Positions 11,466 to 22,139 of a stretch of 64,000 nt of DNA are shown one piece after another; the stretch's first letter is position 1; each line of letters starts with the position of its first letter. Below the pieces are notes generated by a model, which was given only the letters and a program-made list of their open reading frames with translations, had not been told where the DNA came from and did no database searches. The translations under genes were made by a program, and so were the position numbers. The DNA lies in assembly GCF_030272615.1 (NCBI RefSeq), contig NC_081414.1:239541233-239605232 (forward strand), read 5' to 3'. Origin of the DNA: Cryptomeria japonica (lineage: Eukaryota > Streptophyta > Pinopsida > Cupressales > Cupressaceae).

Positions 11466-11477
11466 GCTCTGATACCA
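11466..11477 (-). other. primer-binding site of element G (iMet type)
   Basis: TGGTATCAGAGC on the minus strand, two bases inside the 5' LTR end at 11480. It is complementary to the 3' end of plant initiator methionine tRNA and is the site used by most plant Copia elements. Confidence 0.92.
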
Positions 11478-11479
11478 AT

Positions 11480-12652
11480 TGTTAGGCCCAATATGGAAAG
11501 CTAATGTACTGAGAGGGGAGGGGTGAATCAGTACTTCAAAACTTTTCTTCAATAATAACTTTACTGTTATGCATAAACCGAATAGTGCAGTAACATAATA
11601 TAAAGCTAAAACAAATAGATAACAATCATACATGATTCACTCCAATACACATATATTTTGGTTACGCAGAAACTCTTGGTTAGAGAGAAAAACTATGGTA
11701 GGGATGGCACCCACAACTTCACTACTGCAATAATAAAGGGTGCTCGATTAGAGCTACATGTTTAGCTATTTCTGATAGTTTACCCTGTTAGGAGTAACAA
11801 GATCTGTTAGATCTACCTTGATAAAGGATTTTATAACACTTAAACTAAATGTTGTACCTGGTTAGAGGCTTTACAATTTATAGACTTGATTAGAGTCTTT
11901 TACCATGTTAAAGGTTTCTCTTACAACTTCAAAATATTACAATAAATCATTACAAATATCTGCAACTTTACATCTAGAATGTTATAGCAGATTCTATGTG
12001 CTCAGAATAGATTACCTTTCTTATAGCATACCTCGGTAACCCATATAGTAACTCGGTAAACCCTTCTGTTTACTCTGTTCTTCGACTGTTCTCTGAAATC
12101 CTTCTCGGTGACCTCTGTGTCTCTGTAACAGTCATAACACTTAGTGCTTTCACATGTCTTGCTTCATATATCTCTATATCTTCCTTTCTGTCATGCTACA
12201 TGTATATTTATGATCTTAATCCATGTTGTATAAGTAGATCTCTTATGACGGTGATTCTTTCATTGCTTCGATCTTACAAACATGTTTTATCAAATGAATA
12301 ACCATGAAAAATATTTCATTGGTTAGATGACCTCAAAATCATACACAATCTTTAAGTTCAATTTCCAATGTGATAATGGTTAGATGTTCCTCGATCTTGT
12401 AACACATTTTCATATGTATGTCCAGGTTCAATGAATCTGGTAACATGTTTCACTCGGTGTGTCATCTTTGATGCTCGGTAGACATGAAATGATATTCTGT
12501 AGACAGCTCGATGTATACTACGCTCTGAGACTACTTTCTTCAAAAACCGACTGGACTATTCATACCGACTAAATATCTCGGTAGTAGTAACCGACTAGAG
12601 TATATAGAATAACTTTGACATGAAACTAATGGCAAGTTGATAAGTAGTAACA
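11480..12652 (-). repeat. 5' LTR of element G (1173 bp)
   Basis: It pairs with 4626-5804. It starts TGTTACTACTTATC at 12652 and ends CCTAACA at 11480, followed by AT and the primer site. The high-side flank ATGTT (12653-12657) repeats the low-side flank. A possible TATA region on the minus strand is GATATATGAAGC near 12170. Confidence 0.95.
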
Positions 12653-12657
12653 ATGTT

Positions 12658-13490
12658 GTTAGTTATATTCCAGTGATTGCAGATCAGTGAATTGATCTTT
12701 GGAAGTTGTGTTTTGGTCCCCTCTTTCTCCTAGAGTGGATCAGTGTGTGTATTTTTGGTTCAGAAAGTGTATTTTGATTTAGGTCGACTTGGTTTAAGCT
12801 TTGATGATCTATCTTGTATATAAGGATGTGTATGATTGAGTTGTGTAGAGGAGAAGTAAGGAAGGAAGGTGTGATGATTATAGATGGGAGGATAATTAGT
12901 GAGGTTCAGTAAAGAGAAAAAGAAGAGTTGTGTTCAAATGATGTGCAAGTTGTGCTGAGACTGTCACAAAGATTCGAGTCAAAGTCTTGGAAATTGAGAT
13001 TAGAGTTGTCGATGTTGATGTTGGTCGCTTGATGTAGAGTTCATGGATAGCTTCATGATCTGAAGATCTTTCTTTTCATTTCATTTTTGCATCTTTGCCC
13101 TGAGTGCAGTTAGCTTCAGATTTTGCAAGTCCTCTTTGTATCTTGCCCTGAGTGTAGTTAGCTTTAGGTTTTGCAAGTCCTCTTTGTATCTTTCCTTGAG
13201 TGCAGTTAGCTCCAGGTTTTCCAAGTCCTCTTTGTATCTTGCCCCATGAGAAGTTAGCCTTGGTGTGCAGGTCCAGAGTAGTTAGCTCTTTTCTTTATAA
13301 TCTGATATGCATAGTAGATATATTTTGTGGGAAGGTGCTCACTGCGGTTCTTCCCTGTTTGGGTTTTCCATGTATAAATCTTGGTGTTCATGTGTGGATG
13401 TGCATTGAAGTTTAATTGTTTATATACTAAATTTAATTTTTATTTTGGATTGATTCGCCCCCCCTCTCAGTCCTGCCTTGGGTTCAACAA
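12658..13490 (+). repeat. LTR H1, 3' part (Copia type)
   Basis: It continues the LTR interrupted by G. A TATA box TATATAAG is at 12817-12824. The 3' end has the Copia-LTR module GGGTTTTCCATGTATAAATC, then CCCCCCCTCTCAG, and ends GGGTTCAACA. No primer site follows; instead the second LTR H2 begins. It is therefore a solo or truncated LTR. Confidence 0.65.
13097..13258 (+). repeat. 48-bp tandem repeats inside LTR H1
   Basis: About 3.5 copies of a unit beginning GCCCTGAGTGCAGTTAGCTT and ending CAAGTCCTCTTTGTATCTT. The first three are close to each other and the last is partial. H2 carries single diverged versions near 13797-13890 (CTAAAGCAATGTGCCTCAGC), so the expansion is specific to H1. Confidence 0.8.
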
Positions 13491-14073
13491 ATCTATCTTA
13501 TATTTAAGGAATGAGGTTGTGTGAATTGTGTATGGCATGTGTGTGAATTTATGAGAAGTGTATGCAAATGATATGCAAGTAGATTTGAGTTTATGATTTT
13601 GTGAAAGTCAATTTGTGAAGAGCTTTGAAGGTGATATATTCAGGAAGACAATGTGCAGAGATAGTGATAGAGTTCAAAGATGTTTGCCATGATATTGGTC
13701 TCTTGATCCTATTATTCAAGGACAATATCATGTTTAGGAGATCCTTCTCATTTTGTTATTGAATGATAGTGGGTCTTTTAGTAATATTTTGTATCTTTCC
13801 CTAAAGCAATGTGCCTCAGCTATGCAAGTCCATGTATATTGCCCTAAGGTAGTGTGCCTTAGCTTGCAAGTCCTTCATATATTGTTTCTCCTTGGCAACG
13901 ATCCTAAAACATTGTAATCATTCATATTCATATTGTGAGTTAGATTCTCGGTGTGGTTTTTACCTATTTGGATTTTCCACATAAATTTGTTGTTCTTGTG
14001 TTTATGGTTGATGTGTTTTTAGTATTATTCTGAACTGATCCCCCCCCCTCTTAGTTTTGCCTTGGGTTCAACA
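13491..14073 (+). repeat. LTR H2, 3' fragment related to H1
   Basis: It begins inside the LTR (ATCTATCTTATATTTAAGG, matching the H1 TATA region) and has the same order of parts as H1. It ends CCCCCCCCTCTTAG...CTTGGGTTCAACA at 14073. It lacks its own U3 start, so it was probably cut when H1 inserted or recombined. The LINE relic follows directly. Confidence 0.6.
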
Positions 14074-14398
14074 CCTTGGTCCAAGTGAAAAGAGTGGAGA
14101 ATTTAAGAAAATCAACATAAGTATGCAACATTTTAGAGAATTTATTTCAAAAACAAAATTGATGGATTGTGCGATGACAAATGGAATGTTTACATGGATG
14201 AACAAAAGGTGTGGTTTCATGAATATAGTGAAAAGGCTCAATAGATTTTTAGTCTCTCCAGAATTGTTTAATAGAAAAGAATACATTGAAGATCACATCC
14301 TTATTATATCCATTTTGGATCACTTTCCTATTAAATTAGAGATCATGGAGAATGAATGTCCTGATAAGACCTCATTTAGGTTTGAGAGCATGTGGTGA
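14074..14398 (+). pseudogene. LINE endonuclease C-terminal fragment
   Basis: It reads SGEFKKINISMQHFREFI, then LMDCAMTNGMFTWMNKR, then RLNRFLVSPELF, then DHFPIKLEI and FRFESMW. These are the conserved C-terminal landmarks of the plant LINE AP-endonuclease, including the FTWxN and DRFLVS positions. The usual SDH is here LDH. The N-terminal catalytic half is absent. The protein would nick target DNA to start reverse transcription. This copy is truncated and followed by stops. Confidence 0.8.
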
Positions 14399-14689
14399 AG
14401 AGAGGATAAAATTGGTACAAAATCTAGAAAGATGGTGGAAGGAATATCATGTGAGTGGGAAAATCAGCTAAATATTTATGAAATTTCTACAATACACAAA
14501 GATGAAACTTGGAGAATGGAATAAGAATATTTTAAGAACATATTCAAAAAAAAATAGGGGATAGAGCATGAACTACAAACCTTAAATAACAAGGTAATTG
14601 CACATGGTATTTTTAGGGAGGATTATGAAAAATACAAAACACTAATTTGTGAGCTCAAAGAAATATTTAAAGCTACAGAGGAATTATAT

Positions 14690-15813
14690 TTGAGGGATAA
14701 ATCAAGGGAAGTTTGGCTCAAATCTGGACATCACAACTCATTTTTTCATGCGTCTCCTAAAGCAGGTAGATCAATTAATAAAATTGAGAGAATTAAAAAA
14801 TTAGATGAGACCTTGGTAAGAGACAATAAGGAGCTGGAGCTAGCGACGATTGAATACTTCCGAATAATTCTTGGCAAAAGCTCAGACAAAGGTTTGAACC
14901 AATTTGATCTTGGTTATATCCCATCAATGGCAACAAAGATAGACAAAAAAATGTTATGCATTCCATTTTCATTTGAGAAAATTCAGACAACAATCTTCCA
15001 ACATAACCCTAATAGATCACCTATCTCGGACAGGTTTCCCACAAAGTTTTATAAAAAATGCTAATCTTCTATTAACGAAGAGATTTGGATGTCGGTGGAG
15101 GAATTCAAAATTAAGAATGGGTTTGTCAAAGATATAAACAACATTGTTGTTTTTCTCATACCTAATTAAAAAAATTGTGAAACCTTCAGTGATTGCAAAC
15201 CTATCTCTCTATCCAATACAATATGCAAAATCATTACAAAGGTTATGGGTAACAAATAAAATAAGGTACTTAATTTAGTTATTTTAGAGAAGCAAAACGG
15301 ATTTACACTGGGAGAGACATTTTTTTATAGTATTGTAGTTTCAAGTGAAACAATTCATACCAAGGTAAAAGAGAGAATTAAAGGAATGATGATTAAGCTA
15401 GATGTAAGCAAGGTCTAGATGACAAAGTCATATGGGATTTTCTTCTTATGATAATGGAGAAATTTGGATTCTACAAATAGTGGATACAAATGATAAGTTA
15501 TTCAATCTCTTCAATCAGATACTCCATCATTGTCAATGGTTCTTTATACATTTTTTTCAATGCAACTCATGGAATTCATCAGGGAGAGTTGATATTACCA
15601 TTCCTCTTCATGATCATGGCTGAGGCAATGGGTAGGGCTTTCAGAAGATACATGGATAGTGATAATTGGAAAGAAATAAAATTAGTTGATATTGTTGATC
15701 CAATCACGCACATGCAATTTGTAGATGACATGGTCCTCTTTGGAGAAGCAAATATGAAGGAAGCAACTATTATAAAGAAGGAATTAGAGGATTATTCAAG
15801 TGTGTCAGGGTAG
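14690..15813 (+). pseudogene. LINE reverse transcriptase relic
   Basis: It opens with REVWLKSGHHNSFFHASPKAG, the usual lead-in to plant LINE RT. The fingers region has NPNRSPISDRFPTKFYKKC and then stops. The palm region near 15570-15760 reads THGIHQGELILPFLFMIMAEA and MQFVDDMVLFGEAN. The catalytic pair is kept as VDD (usually ADD). Between 15061 and 15480 there are several stops and at least one frame change. It would copy the LINE RNA at the nicked target but is not functional here. Confidence 0.85.
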
Positions 15814-16780
15814 AAAATGAATAAGGAAAAATAAGGGATTATTCCTCTTCATGATTTTTGGTATGACTCCTGGAATGGACACAAACCTCTTATGAACATT
15901 GAAGTTGTTGATGAATTTGTAGAAGAAATAAGATCTTCCATAGGATCTAAAGTAATTGACTGTATCACGATGATTAAGAGGTTATTAGGAGACCGACATG
16001 AATGGATCAATTGAAGGGCATTCTCTCTCCCGTAAAATATACAACAAACATTATAGTCAAAACTAGAGTAGATATGAATACCAATAAGTGGTGAGGAAGA
16101 TGAGATCATTCGGTGTGGTACCAAAACAAGAGAATACACAGCCAAGCTGGGAGACAGGTTACAAAATGTAGTACAACATAACTTGAGTTGGCCATCAAAA
16201 CTCTGTCAGCGTCCTTCCATTCTCCCAAAAGTGAGAGCGTTTCTATGGATGGTGTTACATAAAAGATACTAATAGCCTAAAGACTACAGACAATGGATGG
16301 TGCATCATGGACCCATTTAGATGTCCGTTATGCCAAAATAATGAGGAGACAATAGATCACCTTTTGTTATCGTACCCATTTGTAGAATCATGCCAGAACT
16401 AGCTACAAAAATTGCTAGGTTGGGATAGCCCTAGGAAATGAGATATCATGTAATTCATAATGGGATGGCCAAAGTTAAAGGGTAAGGCTTTATGGTCAAA
16501 TATATACATTATCGCCCCCTCTTTTCTAGTTTGGCAGATATGTAAATATCGATATAGAGTAATTTTAAATAATCATATAAACAAGTGGAAGTAGTGATTA
16601 AAATAATTAAAGATAACATTATTGAGGTTGCTAATTTCAAGGTTAGCTTTAAATATTAGACTAAATTATCATGTTGAGATGAAGAGATACATAAAACATT
16701 GAAGGAGTTGAAAAGGCCTACCAATATAATTACAAATAAAAAAATAAAATAAAAGATAAATAATATGAAAAACCCCAAAG
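15814..16780 (+). pseudogene. LINE C-terminal region with zf-RVT motif
   Basis: Near 16200-16260 the sequence resembles the SLPKVRAFLWMVLH lead-in, with frame changes. At 16315-16383 it reads FRCPLCQNNEETIDHLLLSY, the zf-RVT zinc motif (C..C...H) found after the RT in plant LINEs. The remainder is too broken to read. Confidence 0.65.
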
Positions 16781-17110
16781 ATGGATATATGGAAGACGAA
16801 TTTTGACGAAACAAAAAGAAACCTTGGTAAAGATGGTGCAGGGTGTATTATTAGAAATTGGAAAGGGTGGGCTATATCAAAACACCTAGGTGTGACCAGA
16901 AATAGTGAAGTAGAAATAGAGGCGTTGATGCTCACACTCAATATTTGCAAAGCAAAAAAATTTGAGAACCATTGATATTGAAGGGTATTCTCAATATGTA
17001 TACAAGCCATCATCGAAGAATTAACTTTGGATTAGAAACTATAGAAGTGGGTGGGGTTAGCATGAGAGTTGATTAGTAAATTTGCTTGCTTATCATGGAG
17101 TTAATAAAAC
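16781..17110 (+). pseudogene. LINE RNase H domain relic
   Basis: It reads WKTNFDETKRNLGKDGAGCI, then IRNWKGWAISKHLGVTRNSE, then VEIEALMLTLNICK, the standard plant LINE RNase H (NFDG, GxGxVIR and NxxAEIxAL positions). Past 16975 a second frame continues TIDIEGYSQ...LLAYHGVNKTKDEM, matching the domain's end. It would remove RNA from the RNA/DNA hybrid. Stops and a frame change make it inactive. Confidence 0.8.
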
Positions 17111-18321
17111 AAAAGATGAGATGATAGGATCAGACATCTCATTATGGATGGGGATTGATGAGATAATATCGAAAGAGCATACAATATTAGAGACTTAAGA
17201 TGGTTGAGAACTTGGTTGCATCTAAACCTAAGATAGAGAAGCAATATAATCATATGGAAATTATTTGTGATTGTGCGAGTTTCCTGGTACCAAAAAGTAC
17301 GTCTTATGAAATATCAAATCCTTCGCTATAAGATCTATTAGTCATGATATGGATGTAGAGGTTAAGTAGAAGAGTAATGGTATGAAAATGTATGGGAATC
17401 TTGATAGGATTTTCAGATAGCTTATGGATCATGGTTGTGGATAGGAATGCCAAGATGGTGTTGGTACATATGGCCAATTAAAAGTTTAGATTTAATAATC
17501 GAACTGAAACACATTTTATGAATGGCATCCAAGGCATACCTGTGACTACTTGGAAAGAAGAGAAAAGGGAGAAATATAAGTTTCATGACACAATCAAGTT
17601 GTTTTGTAATATTCTATTGATCATTGTTAGATATTCAAGTGAACTACAATATTAGGATCCTAACAATATATATTTTGATGAATATTTATCAAAGTTAATA
17701 AGCAAGAGCAATCGTGGCATTTTTTTTATTTAAACAAACTACTAGATCATAATCCAAACTGAGATTCTAGGAATAGGATGTGATGCACCAAAAAAGAAAT
17801 AAGATTGAGGCAAATAAAAAAATGGCACACTTAGATTTTCAAATTAAAAAATGTGGGTGAAATGTGTTAGAGGATAAGGATAGAGTGTGCATAAATATGG
17901 ACATTAAGCCCAAACATAACTATTATGGAATAGGCATATGCTCTAAGAGGCCGAGATAGTAGAGGAAGAAAAATGGCATTTTTATTCCAGGTATATTGTT
18001 CTTGCTTAGAAGAGTCTAAAGAAGAACAATGAAGATACTTGTTCTAATATGCGAATGATCGGGTCATGAAAGGTATCTTTCTACTTGTGGGAGATGGCTT
18101 TCAAGGGAAAGGGTGTGTATGCAACAAACTAATCTATGGGAATTTCTTCTCCCCGTCCATGCAAACATTGGGTTCTAGAGAATGGAGTTGCAAAATTGGA
18201 AGTCGATTGGTGGTAGAATACAATTGGCCCACTATTTCTAAAGCTCTATATGAAATTGAGGAAGATATGCTAATGAGACTTATGGCTGATGTTGCCATGA
18301 GACACTACACAATTAGTCAAG

Positions 18322-19384
18322 TGTTGTCATTGATGGCAACCCAAGTCAATGATCCCATCTGCATTGCATGAGTTTCTCATACCAGAAGTCAAATTAGCGA
18401 TTTGCTCAAGTCCAACAAGCTTAGAATAGAGCATCTGACAATGATCAATATTTTGGTTCGGATTTCTTTTCAGACTACTATTTTGTGTTACAGATCTAAG
18501 GGAAGGTAGTTAGATTTATGGGCTACCCTTATTCCAAATTTTTGGTCCTCGATGGTAATTGGTATGCAAGTTTGAATCCTCTGAATACTGTTTTTTGGTT
18601 TGCCAGTGAATATCAAGCCGACTTATGTAGTTGATCGTTGTGTGAAATTGATGGAGCAGTTTTCAGGATTCGTTTTGTGATCCAGGGAGTTTGGCCGACA
18701 TTTCGGAAGCATGTGAAAAAATCTTTTTGGTCCGCATAAGTATTGGAATTCGAATTTAGCCGACAATTCATACACTTTTGGAAAATGTTCTAAGTCTTGA
18801 TAAGTCGACTAGAAATGGATATGATTTCATGTTGTGGATATATAAGATCGATGTAATTGATCATTTTCGGTATGGAATATATTGTGTGATCGATTGTGCA
18901 CAGTTTCACATCCGCGGGATAGAGATCTATGCTCTGGATTCATAGCAAATCAGTGTAATAGAGTAGTGAGAGATGAACTGTAAGAAATCGGTGTATTGTG
19001 CTTAACCAGAACTATTTTTAGGCATTTGTAGATGCTACTCTTTAGTTCAAATACTTCAGTAATCTGTTGTAATTCATTTGTAGGCAGTGAGCCTCTCCTT
19101 TTGAGAAGTGAGCTCTAGACAGTGTGCCTAAATGCATGTGCATTCCCATTGTAAAACTTTTATTTGAGTATACTCATCTTGTGGGTTTCATCCCCACTAT
19201 ATTTTTTTCCCTAACAGGGTTTCCACTTATAAAATCTTTGTGTCATGGTGTTGTGGTTGTTCATTTTATGTTCTTGCATCTTACTTTTGATCAAATGCAT
19301 CAAATGGTTGAAGGAAGAGATTAATAATATCAAAGTTTGTAGAACACCAATTCACTCCCCCTCTCAGTGTTCCTTGATTCCAAC
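18322..19384 (+). repeat. solo Copia-type LTR inserted in the LINE
   Basis: It starts TGTTGTCATTGATGGCAACC and has a TATA box ATATATAAG at 18838-18846. Near 19180-19245 it carries the CCCTAACAGGGTTTCCAC module typical of Copia U5. It ends CCCCCTCTCAGTG...GATTCCAAC. No primer site follows; the sequence returns to a LINE 3' tail. I could not find a matching target duplication, so the boundaries are accurate only to a few bases. Confidence 0.7.
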
Positions 19385-19640
19385 GGTTAGAACCTTCAAC
19401 ATGGAAAAGAAAGGAATGAAAGGAAAAATGCAAAAAGTCATGGTCAACATTCAAGTCTTACATGGAATGGGATGATTTTTTGTCACTGAACCATTTGTTT
19501 TCTCAAGTGGAATTTAGTAGGGTTACAGACTATGGTGTTGGGATTATCTTCTTTAAGCACCACTCTCTCTAATTTAATATTCTTTGTTAATAATAAAAGG
19601 GAGCTACCCTCATACTAGTAGTGCTTACCAATCAAAAAAA
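19385..19640 (+). mobile_element. LINE 3' end with poly(A) tail
   Basis: The phrase AATAATAAAAGGGAGCTACC at about 19590 followed by ATCAAAAAAAAA near 19628 is the usual form of a plant LINE 3' end. Just before it another open stretch resembles the hydrophilic C-terminus. Together with 14074-18321 it makes a LINE of about 4.5 kb once the solo LTR is removed. Confidence 0.65.
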
Positions 19641-20989
19641 AATATACTAGTTAAAAAATGAGTGAAACTAAATTTAATAGGCTAATAATATTATTAATTC
19701 CTACCAAGGGAGGATGTTATTGCATCCATTCAATTTAATTTTTTAAATAGTTTATCCAATCAATGCATAAAATTAAAATTTCTCAAAAAAATTCTATAGT
19801 CTATTTTTATTTTTTATTTTAAATGATTGTAAAAAAGTCATTTTTCTTTCTTCTTATTGATTAAAATAAGCACAAAGTTTAATCCTACCAAAAAAAATAC
19901 ACATTTTTCTACATTCAATTCAATGTCATTAGTACTAAATTCTTATTATTTGATGATTGTCAAATCTCGAAACGTATTACATACGTCTAGAGTGGAAGGA
20001 CATGAATATTCAACAACATATTCTCACTTCTTTGTCACATTATATGAAATAAGTAAAAAAAAAATCTAAAAATCTTGAATTTGGATGCATGTGTCACAAG
20101 CATGAAATAATTTATTTCTATTTGTCGGCAAGTGGGAAAAGACAAAATGGAATCACGGCAAATGGGTTTAGCATTAGGAATAAAATATTGTAATAATATT
20201 TTTTCTCTCTCCCCCTTATCATTTCACCTTTTAGAATTAACGGCATTAAATAGAATATTATGGGTAATGACAATCTTCAAAAAGTGGGGACATGTGTTGG
20301 ATTGTGTAGCTGTGATTTTTCTAAAGTTCATAAATATAATATATAGTACTTTTTGGATTTATTGGTGTAAGTTTTTATTGCATCTCATTTCATTCTTTCT
20401 TATCACTTCACCTTTTAGAATTGATGACATTAAATAAAATATTATAGTTACGTCCAATCTTCAAGTAGTGGGGACATGTGTTGGATTGTGTAAGTATGAT
20501 TTTTCTAAAGTTCCTAACTATAATATATTGTACTTTTTGGATTTATTAATGTAGGTTTTTATTACATAAAAAACTACATAATTAATTTCAAAATTATACA
20601 TTATTTATATTACATAGATAATGTAATGACGTGTGAAAAAATATACTTTAAAAAAGTACTATCTCTTTTAGAAAGTGATTCTTGTAATGATAATTAGCAA
20701 ATTTATTTAAAATTTTGATTATTATTATTATTGATAAACTAAACAGAATGGGTTTATTGATAACAAATGATTAAATATTATTTATTTTAAAACATTACTG
20801 AATTTGAAAATTGAATTTTTAACATTAATTTATGTGTAGATTAAGAAAATATTAATGAACACTTTTTATAATATAAAAATGATAAGTATTTAATTTTTAT
20901 ATAAGTTTGAAATAACAATGTAGATGTTTTAAGTTTGTATATGTTAAAGATTTATATTAATTGCTAAAGAGCGGTACATGTAAGCTTAT
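19641..20989. other. AT-rich intergenic DNA
   Basis: No credible gene is seen. Poly-A and poly-T runs are frequent. The only clear structure is the tandem duplication listed at 20217-20570. Confidence 0.6.
20217..20570. repeat. 184-bp tandem duplication
   Basis: Two adjacent copies start TATCATTTCACCTTTTAGAA (20217) and TATCACTTCACCTTTTAGAA (20401). Both contain GTGGGGACATGTGTTGGATT and end in TTTTTATT. The copies differ at scattered sites. Confidence 0.85.
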
Positions 20990-21297
20990 AATGAATGGAT
21001 GCACCTTCTTCAATAACTTGTAACAACAGTGGGAATTGTGCATATCCCACATATCTCAAGGCAACTCAGGAAAAAGTTACAAACTACTTTACAATGCATA
21101 ACACACACACATGCATGCGTGCATGTGCACACACACAAATACACGTGTGTGTGCACGTGCGCACACACACACAAACCTTATTACTCCCTTCCTATTTCTA
21201 TCTCTATATCTCTCTCACTCACACCCAAACTCTTTATTTCTCTCTTCCTATCTCTATCTCTATCTCTCTAACTATATCTTTATATCTCACTCTTTCC
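20990..21297. repeat. CA/GT and CT microsatellite tract
   Basis: 21100-21178 is a mixed ACACAC / GTGTGT / TGCATGCG tract with near-palindromic parts. 21180-21297 is a CT-rich tract of TCTCTATCTC type. The CT-rich sequence resumes at 24871 after the hAT element, so the transposon landed inside it. Confidence 0.8.
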
Positions 21298-21858
21298 TAG
21301 TGTTCCACGAAAACGCGTCCCCACCCTCAAGCCCATGACTCTAAGATAGGGACGTTTTCGAGATGGGGAGGCATGAAAGTGGTGTCTCCCGTCGTCCCGC
21401 AACTGCCACTAATGCTCCACTAGACATACGGAGTCATCTCGACGTCTCTAAGGAGTCTTGGAGACATATCGGCATCTCCAAGACTCCTAGGGAGACGCCT
21501 GGGAGTCTCTTGAGAGGCGGGGAGACACCCCACGAGTCTCCCATCCGATCACGTGAAAAAGTGACTTAATTTTTTATTTTTTTAAATTTAAGCAATTTTC
21601 GGGGTTTGGAGGGTAACCCTAATTTGACGTGGGTCCCACCCCTTCCCCCATTGAAACACAAAACCACTAAAACTAGTAATTTCATTCACATTTCTAAGTC
21701 TACTTTTTTTTACTAGCAAGTTGAAGAGGAGAAAAAACTTGGAGAAGACTGATTGAAGGAGTGAAAAGAGAGTGAAAGTGTAAGAGGAATGAGAAGGAAA
21801 AAGAAGAAGAGGAGGAAGAAGATTCTACAACATTTTGGAGACATTTTTCAAGCACAAG

Positions 21859-22126
21859 GTAGGTTTTTTCTTTTTTTTTATTTGTTTTATATTCTCATTT
21901 TCAATTTTTTGGTTGTTTAAACTTGTTTTTCTTTGATTCATTTAAAAATCAGATTTGATGTTGAATCTTGAGGGCAAAATGATGAATTAATCATTATTCA
22001 TTTTTCCCTCAAGATTCAACATCAAAATTTAATTAATAAATTTAAAATTTTATTTTCAAAATTGAAATTTTAAATTTATTATTTGTTAAACTAGGTTGAA
22101 TATATTTTTTATTTTTTGAAATGCAG
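21859..22126 (+). other. predicted intron of the hAT transposase gene
   Basis: The donor CAAG|GTAGGT lies at 21858/21859. The acceptor, after a T-rich tract, is TGCAG|TGTC at 22126/22127. The first ATG of the transposase frame follows at 22140. The first exon would be a purine-rich 5' leader (about 21720-21858). Two strong hairpins lie within this intron. This is inference from splice-site shape only. Confidence 0.45.
21954..22027. repeat. inverted repeat (hairpin) in the hAT leader
   Basis: The left arm TTTGATGTTGAATCTTGAGG with its continuation pairs with the right arm CCTCAAGATTCAACATCAAA, stem about 31-34 bp with few mismatches and a loop of roughly 8 bases. A second stem follows at 22035-22082, with arms AATAAATTTAAAATTT and AAATTTTAAATTTATT. 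Confidence 0.85.
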
Positions 22127-22139
22127 TGTCACTATCATA

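Larger units (their letters stand above)
4626..12652 (-). mobile_element. element G: complete non-autonomous Copia-like LTR retrotransposon
   Basis: Two direct LTRs (4626-5804 and 11480-12652) are flanked by the 5-bp target duplication ATGTT at 4621-4625 and 12653-12657. On the minus strand the 5' LTR is followed by an iMet-type primer site TGGTATCAGAGC. The 3' LTR is preceded by the polypurine tract AAAAGGGGAGAT. Between them are only two coding regions: a coiled-coil plus zinc-knuckle protein (11327-10065) and a 1112-codon ORF of unknown function (9529-6191). No protease, integrase or reverse transcriptase is present. The sites are of Copia type, so a Copia element such as F is the likely helper (inference). 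The LTRs differ by only scattered substitutions and small indels. Confidence 0.93.
14074..18321 (+). mobile_element. LINE relic, main part
   Basis: It contains, in order, the C-terminal end of the endonuclease, a reverse transcriptase, a zf-RVT type zinc motif and a plant RNase H domain, all on the plus strand and all broken by stops and frame changes. The 5' end is truncated at the H2 LTR end. The 3' part continues beyond a solo LTR, at 19385-19640, where a poly(A) tail ends it. From 17110 to 18321 only short open stretches remain and I recognise nothing, although a 101-codon open stretch lies at 18066-18371. Confidence 0.8.

Noticed and set aside
10263-11633. Start of G ORF1 inside the LTR (about 11633)
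   Set aside because: The upstream codons are LTR sequence, and the same start occurs in the other LTR at about 4779. The first ATG inside the element is 11327.
18066-18371. 101-codon plus-strand ORF
   Set aside because: It crosses the start of the solo LTR at 18322 and has no recognised family; it is probably chance or LINE tail remnant.
20995-21338. ORFs of about 75-100 codons in the CA/CT microsatellite region
   Set aside because: Low-complexity translations (THTH and LSLSIS repeats) in all three frames.
21363-21569. 68-codon ORF near the hAT 5' end
   Set aside because: It comes from GC-rich subterminal repeats of the transposon, upstream of the predicted leader.
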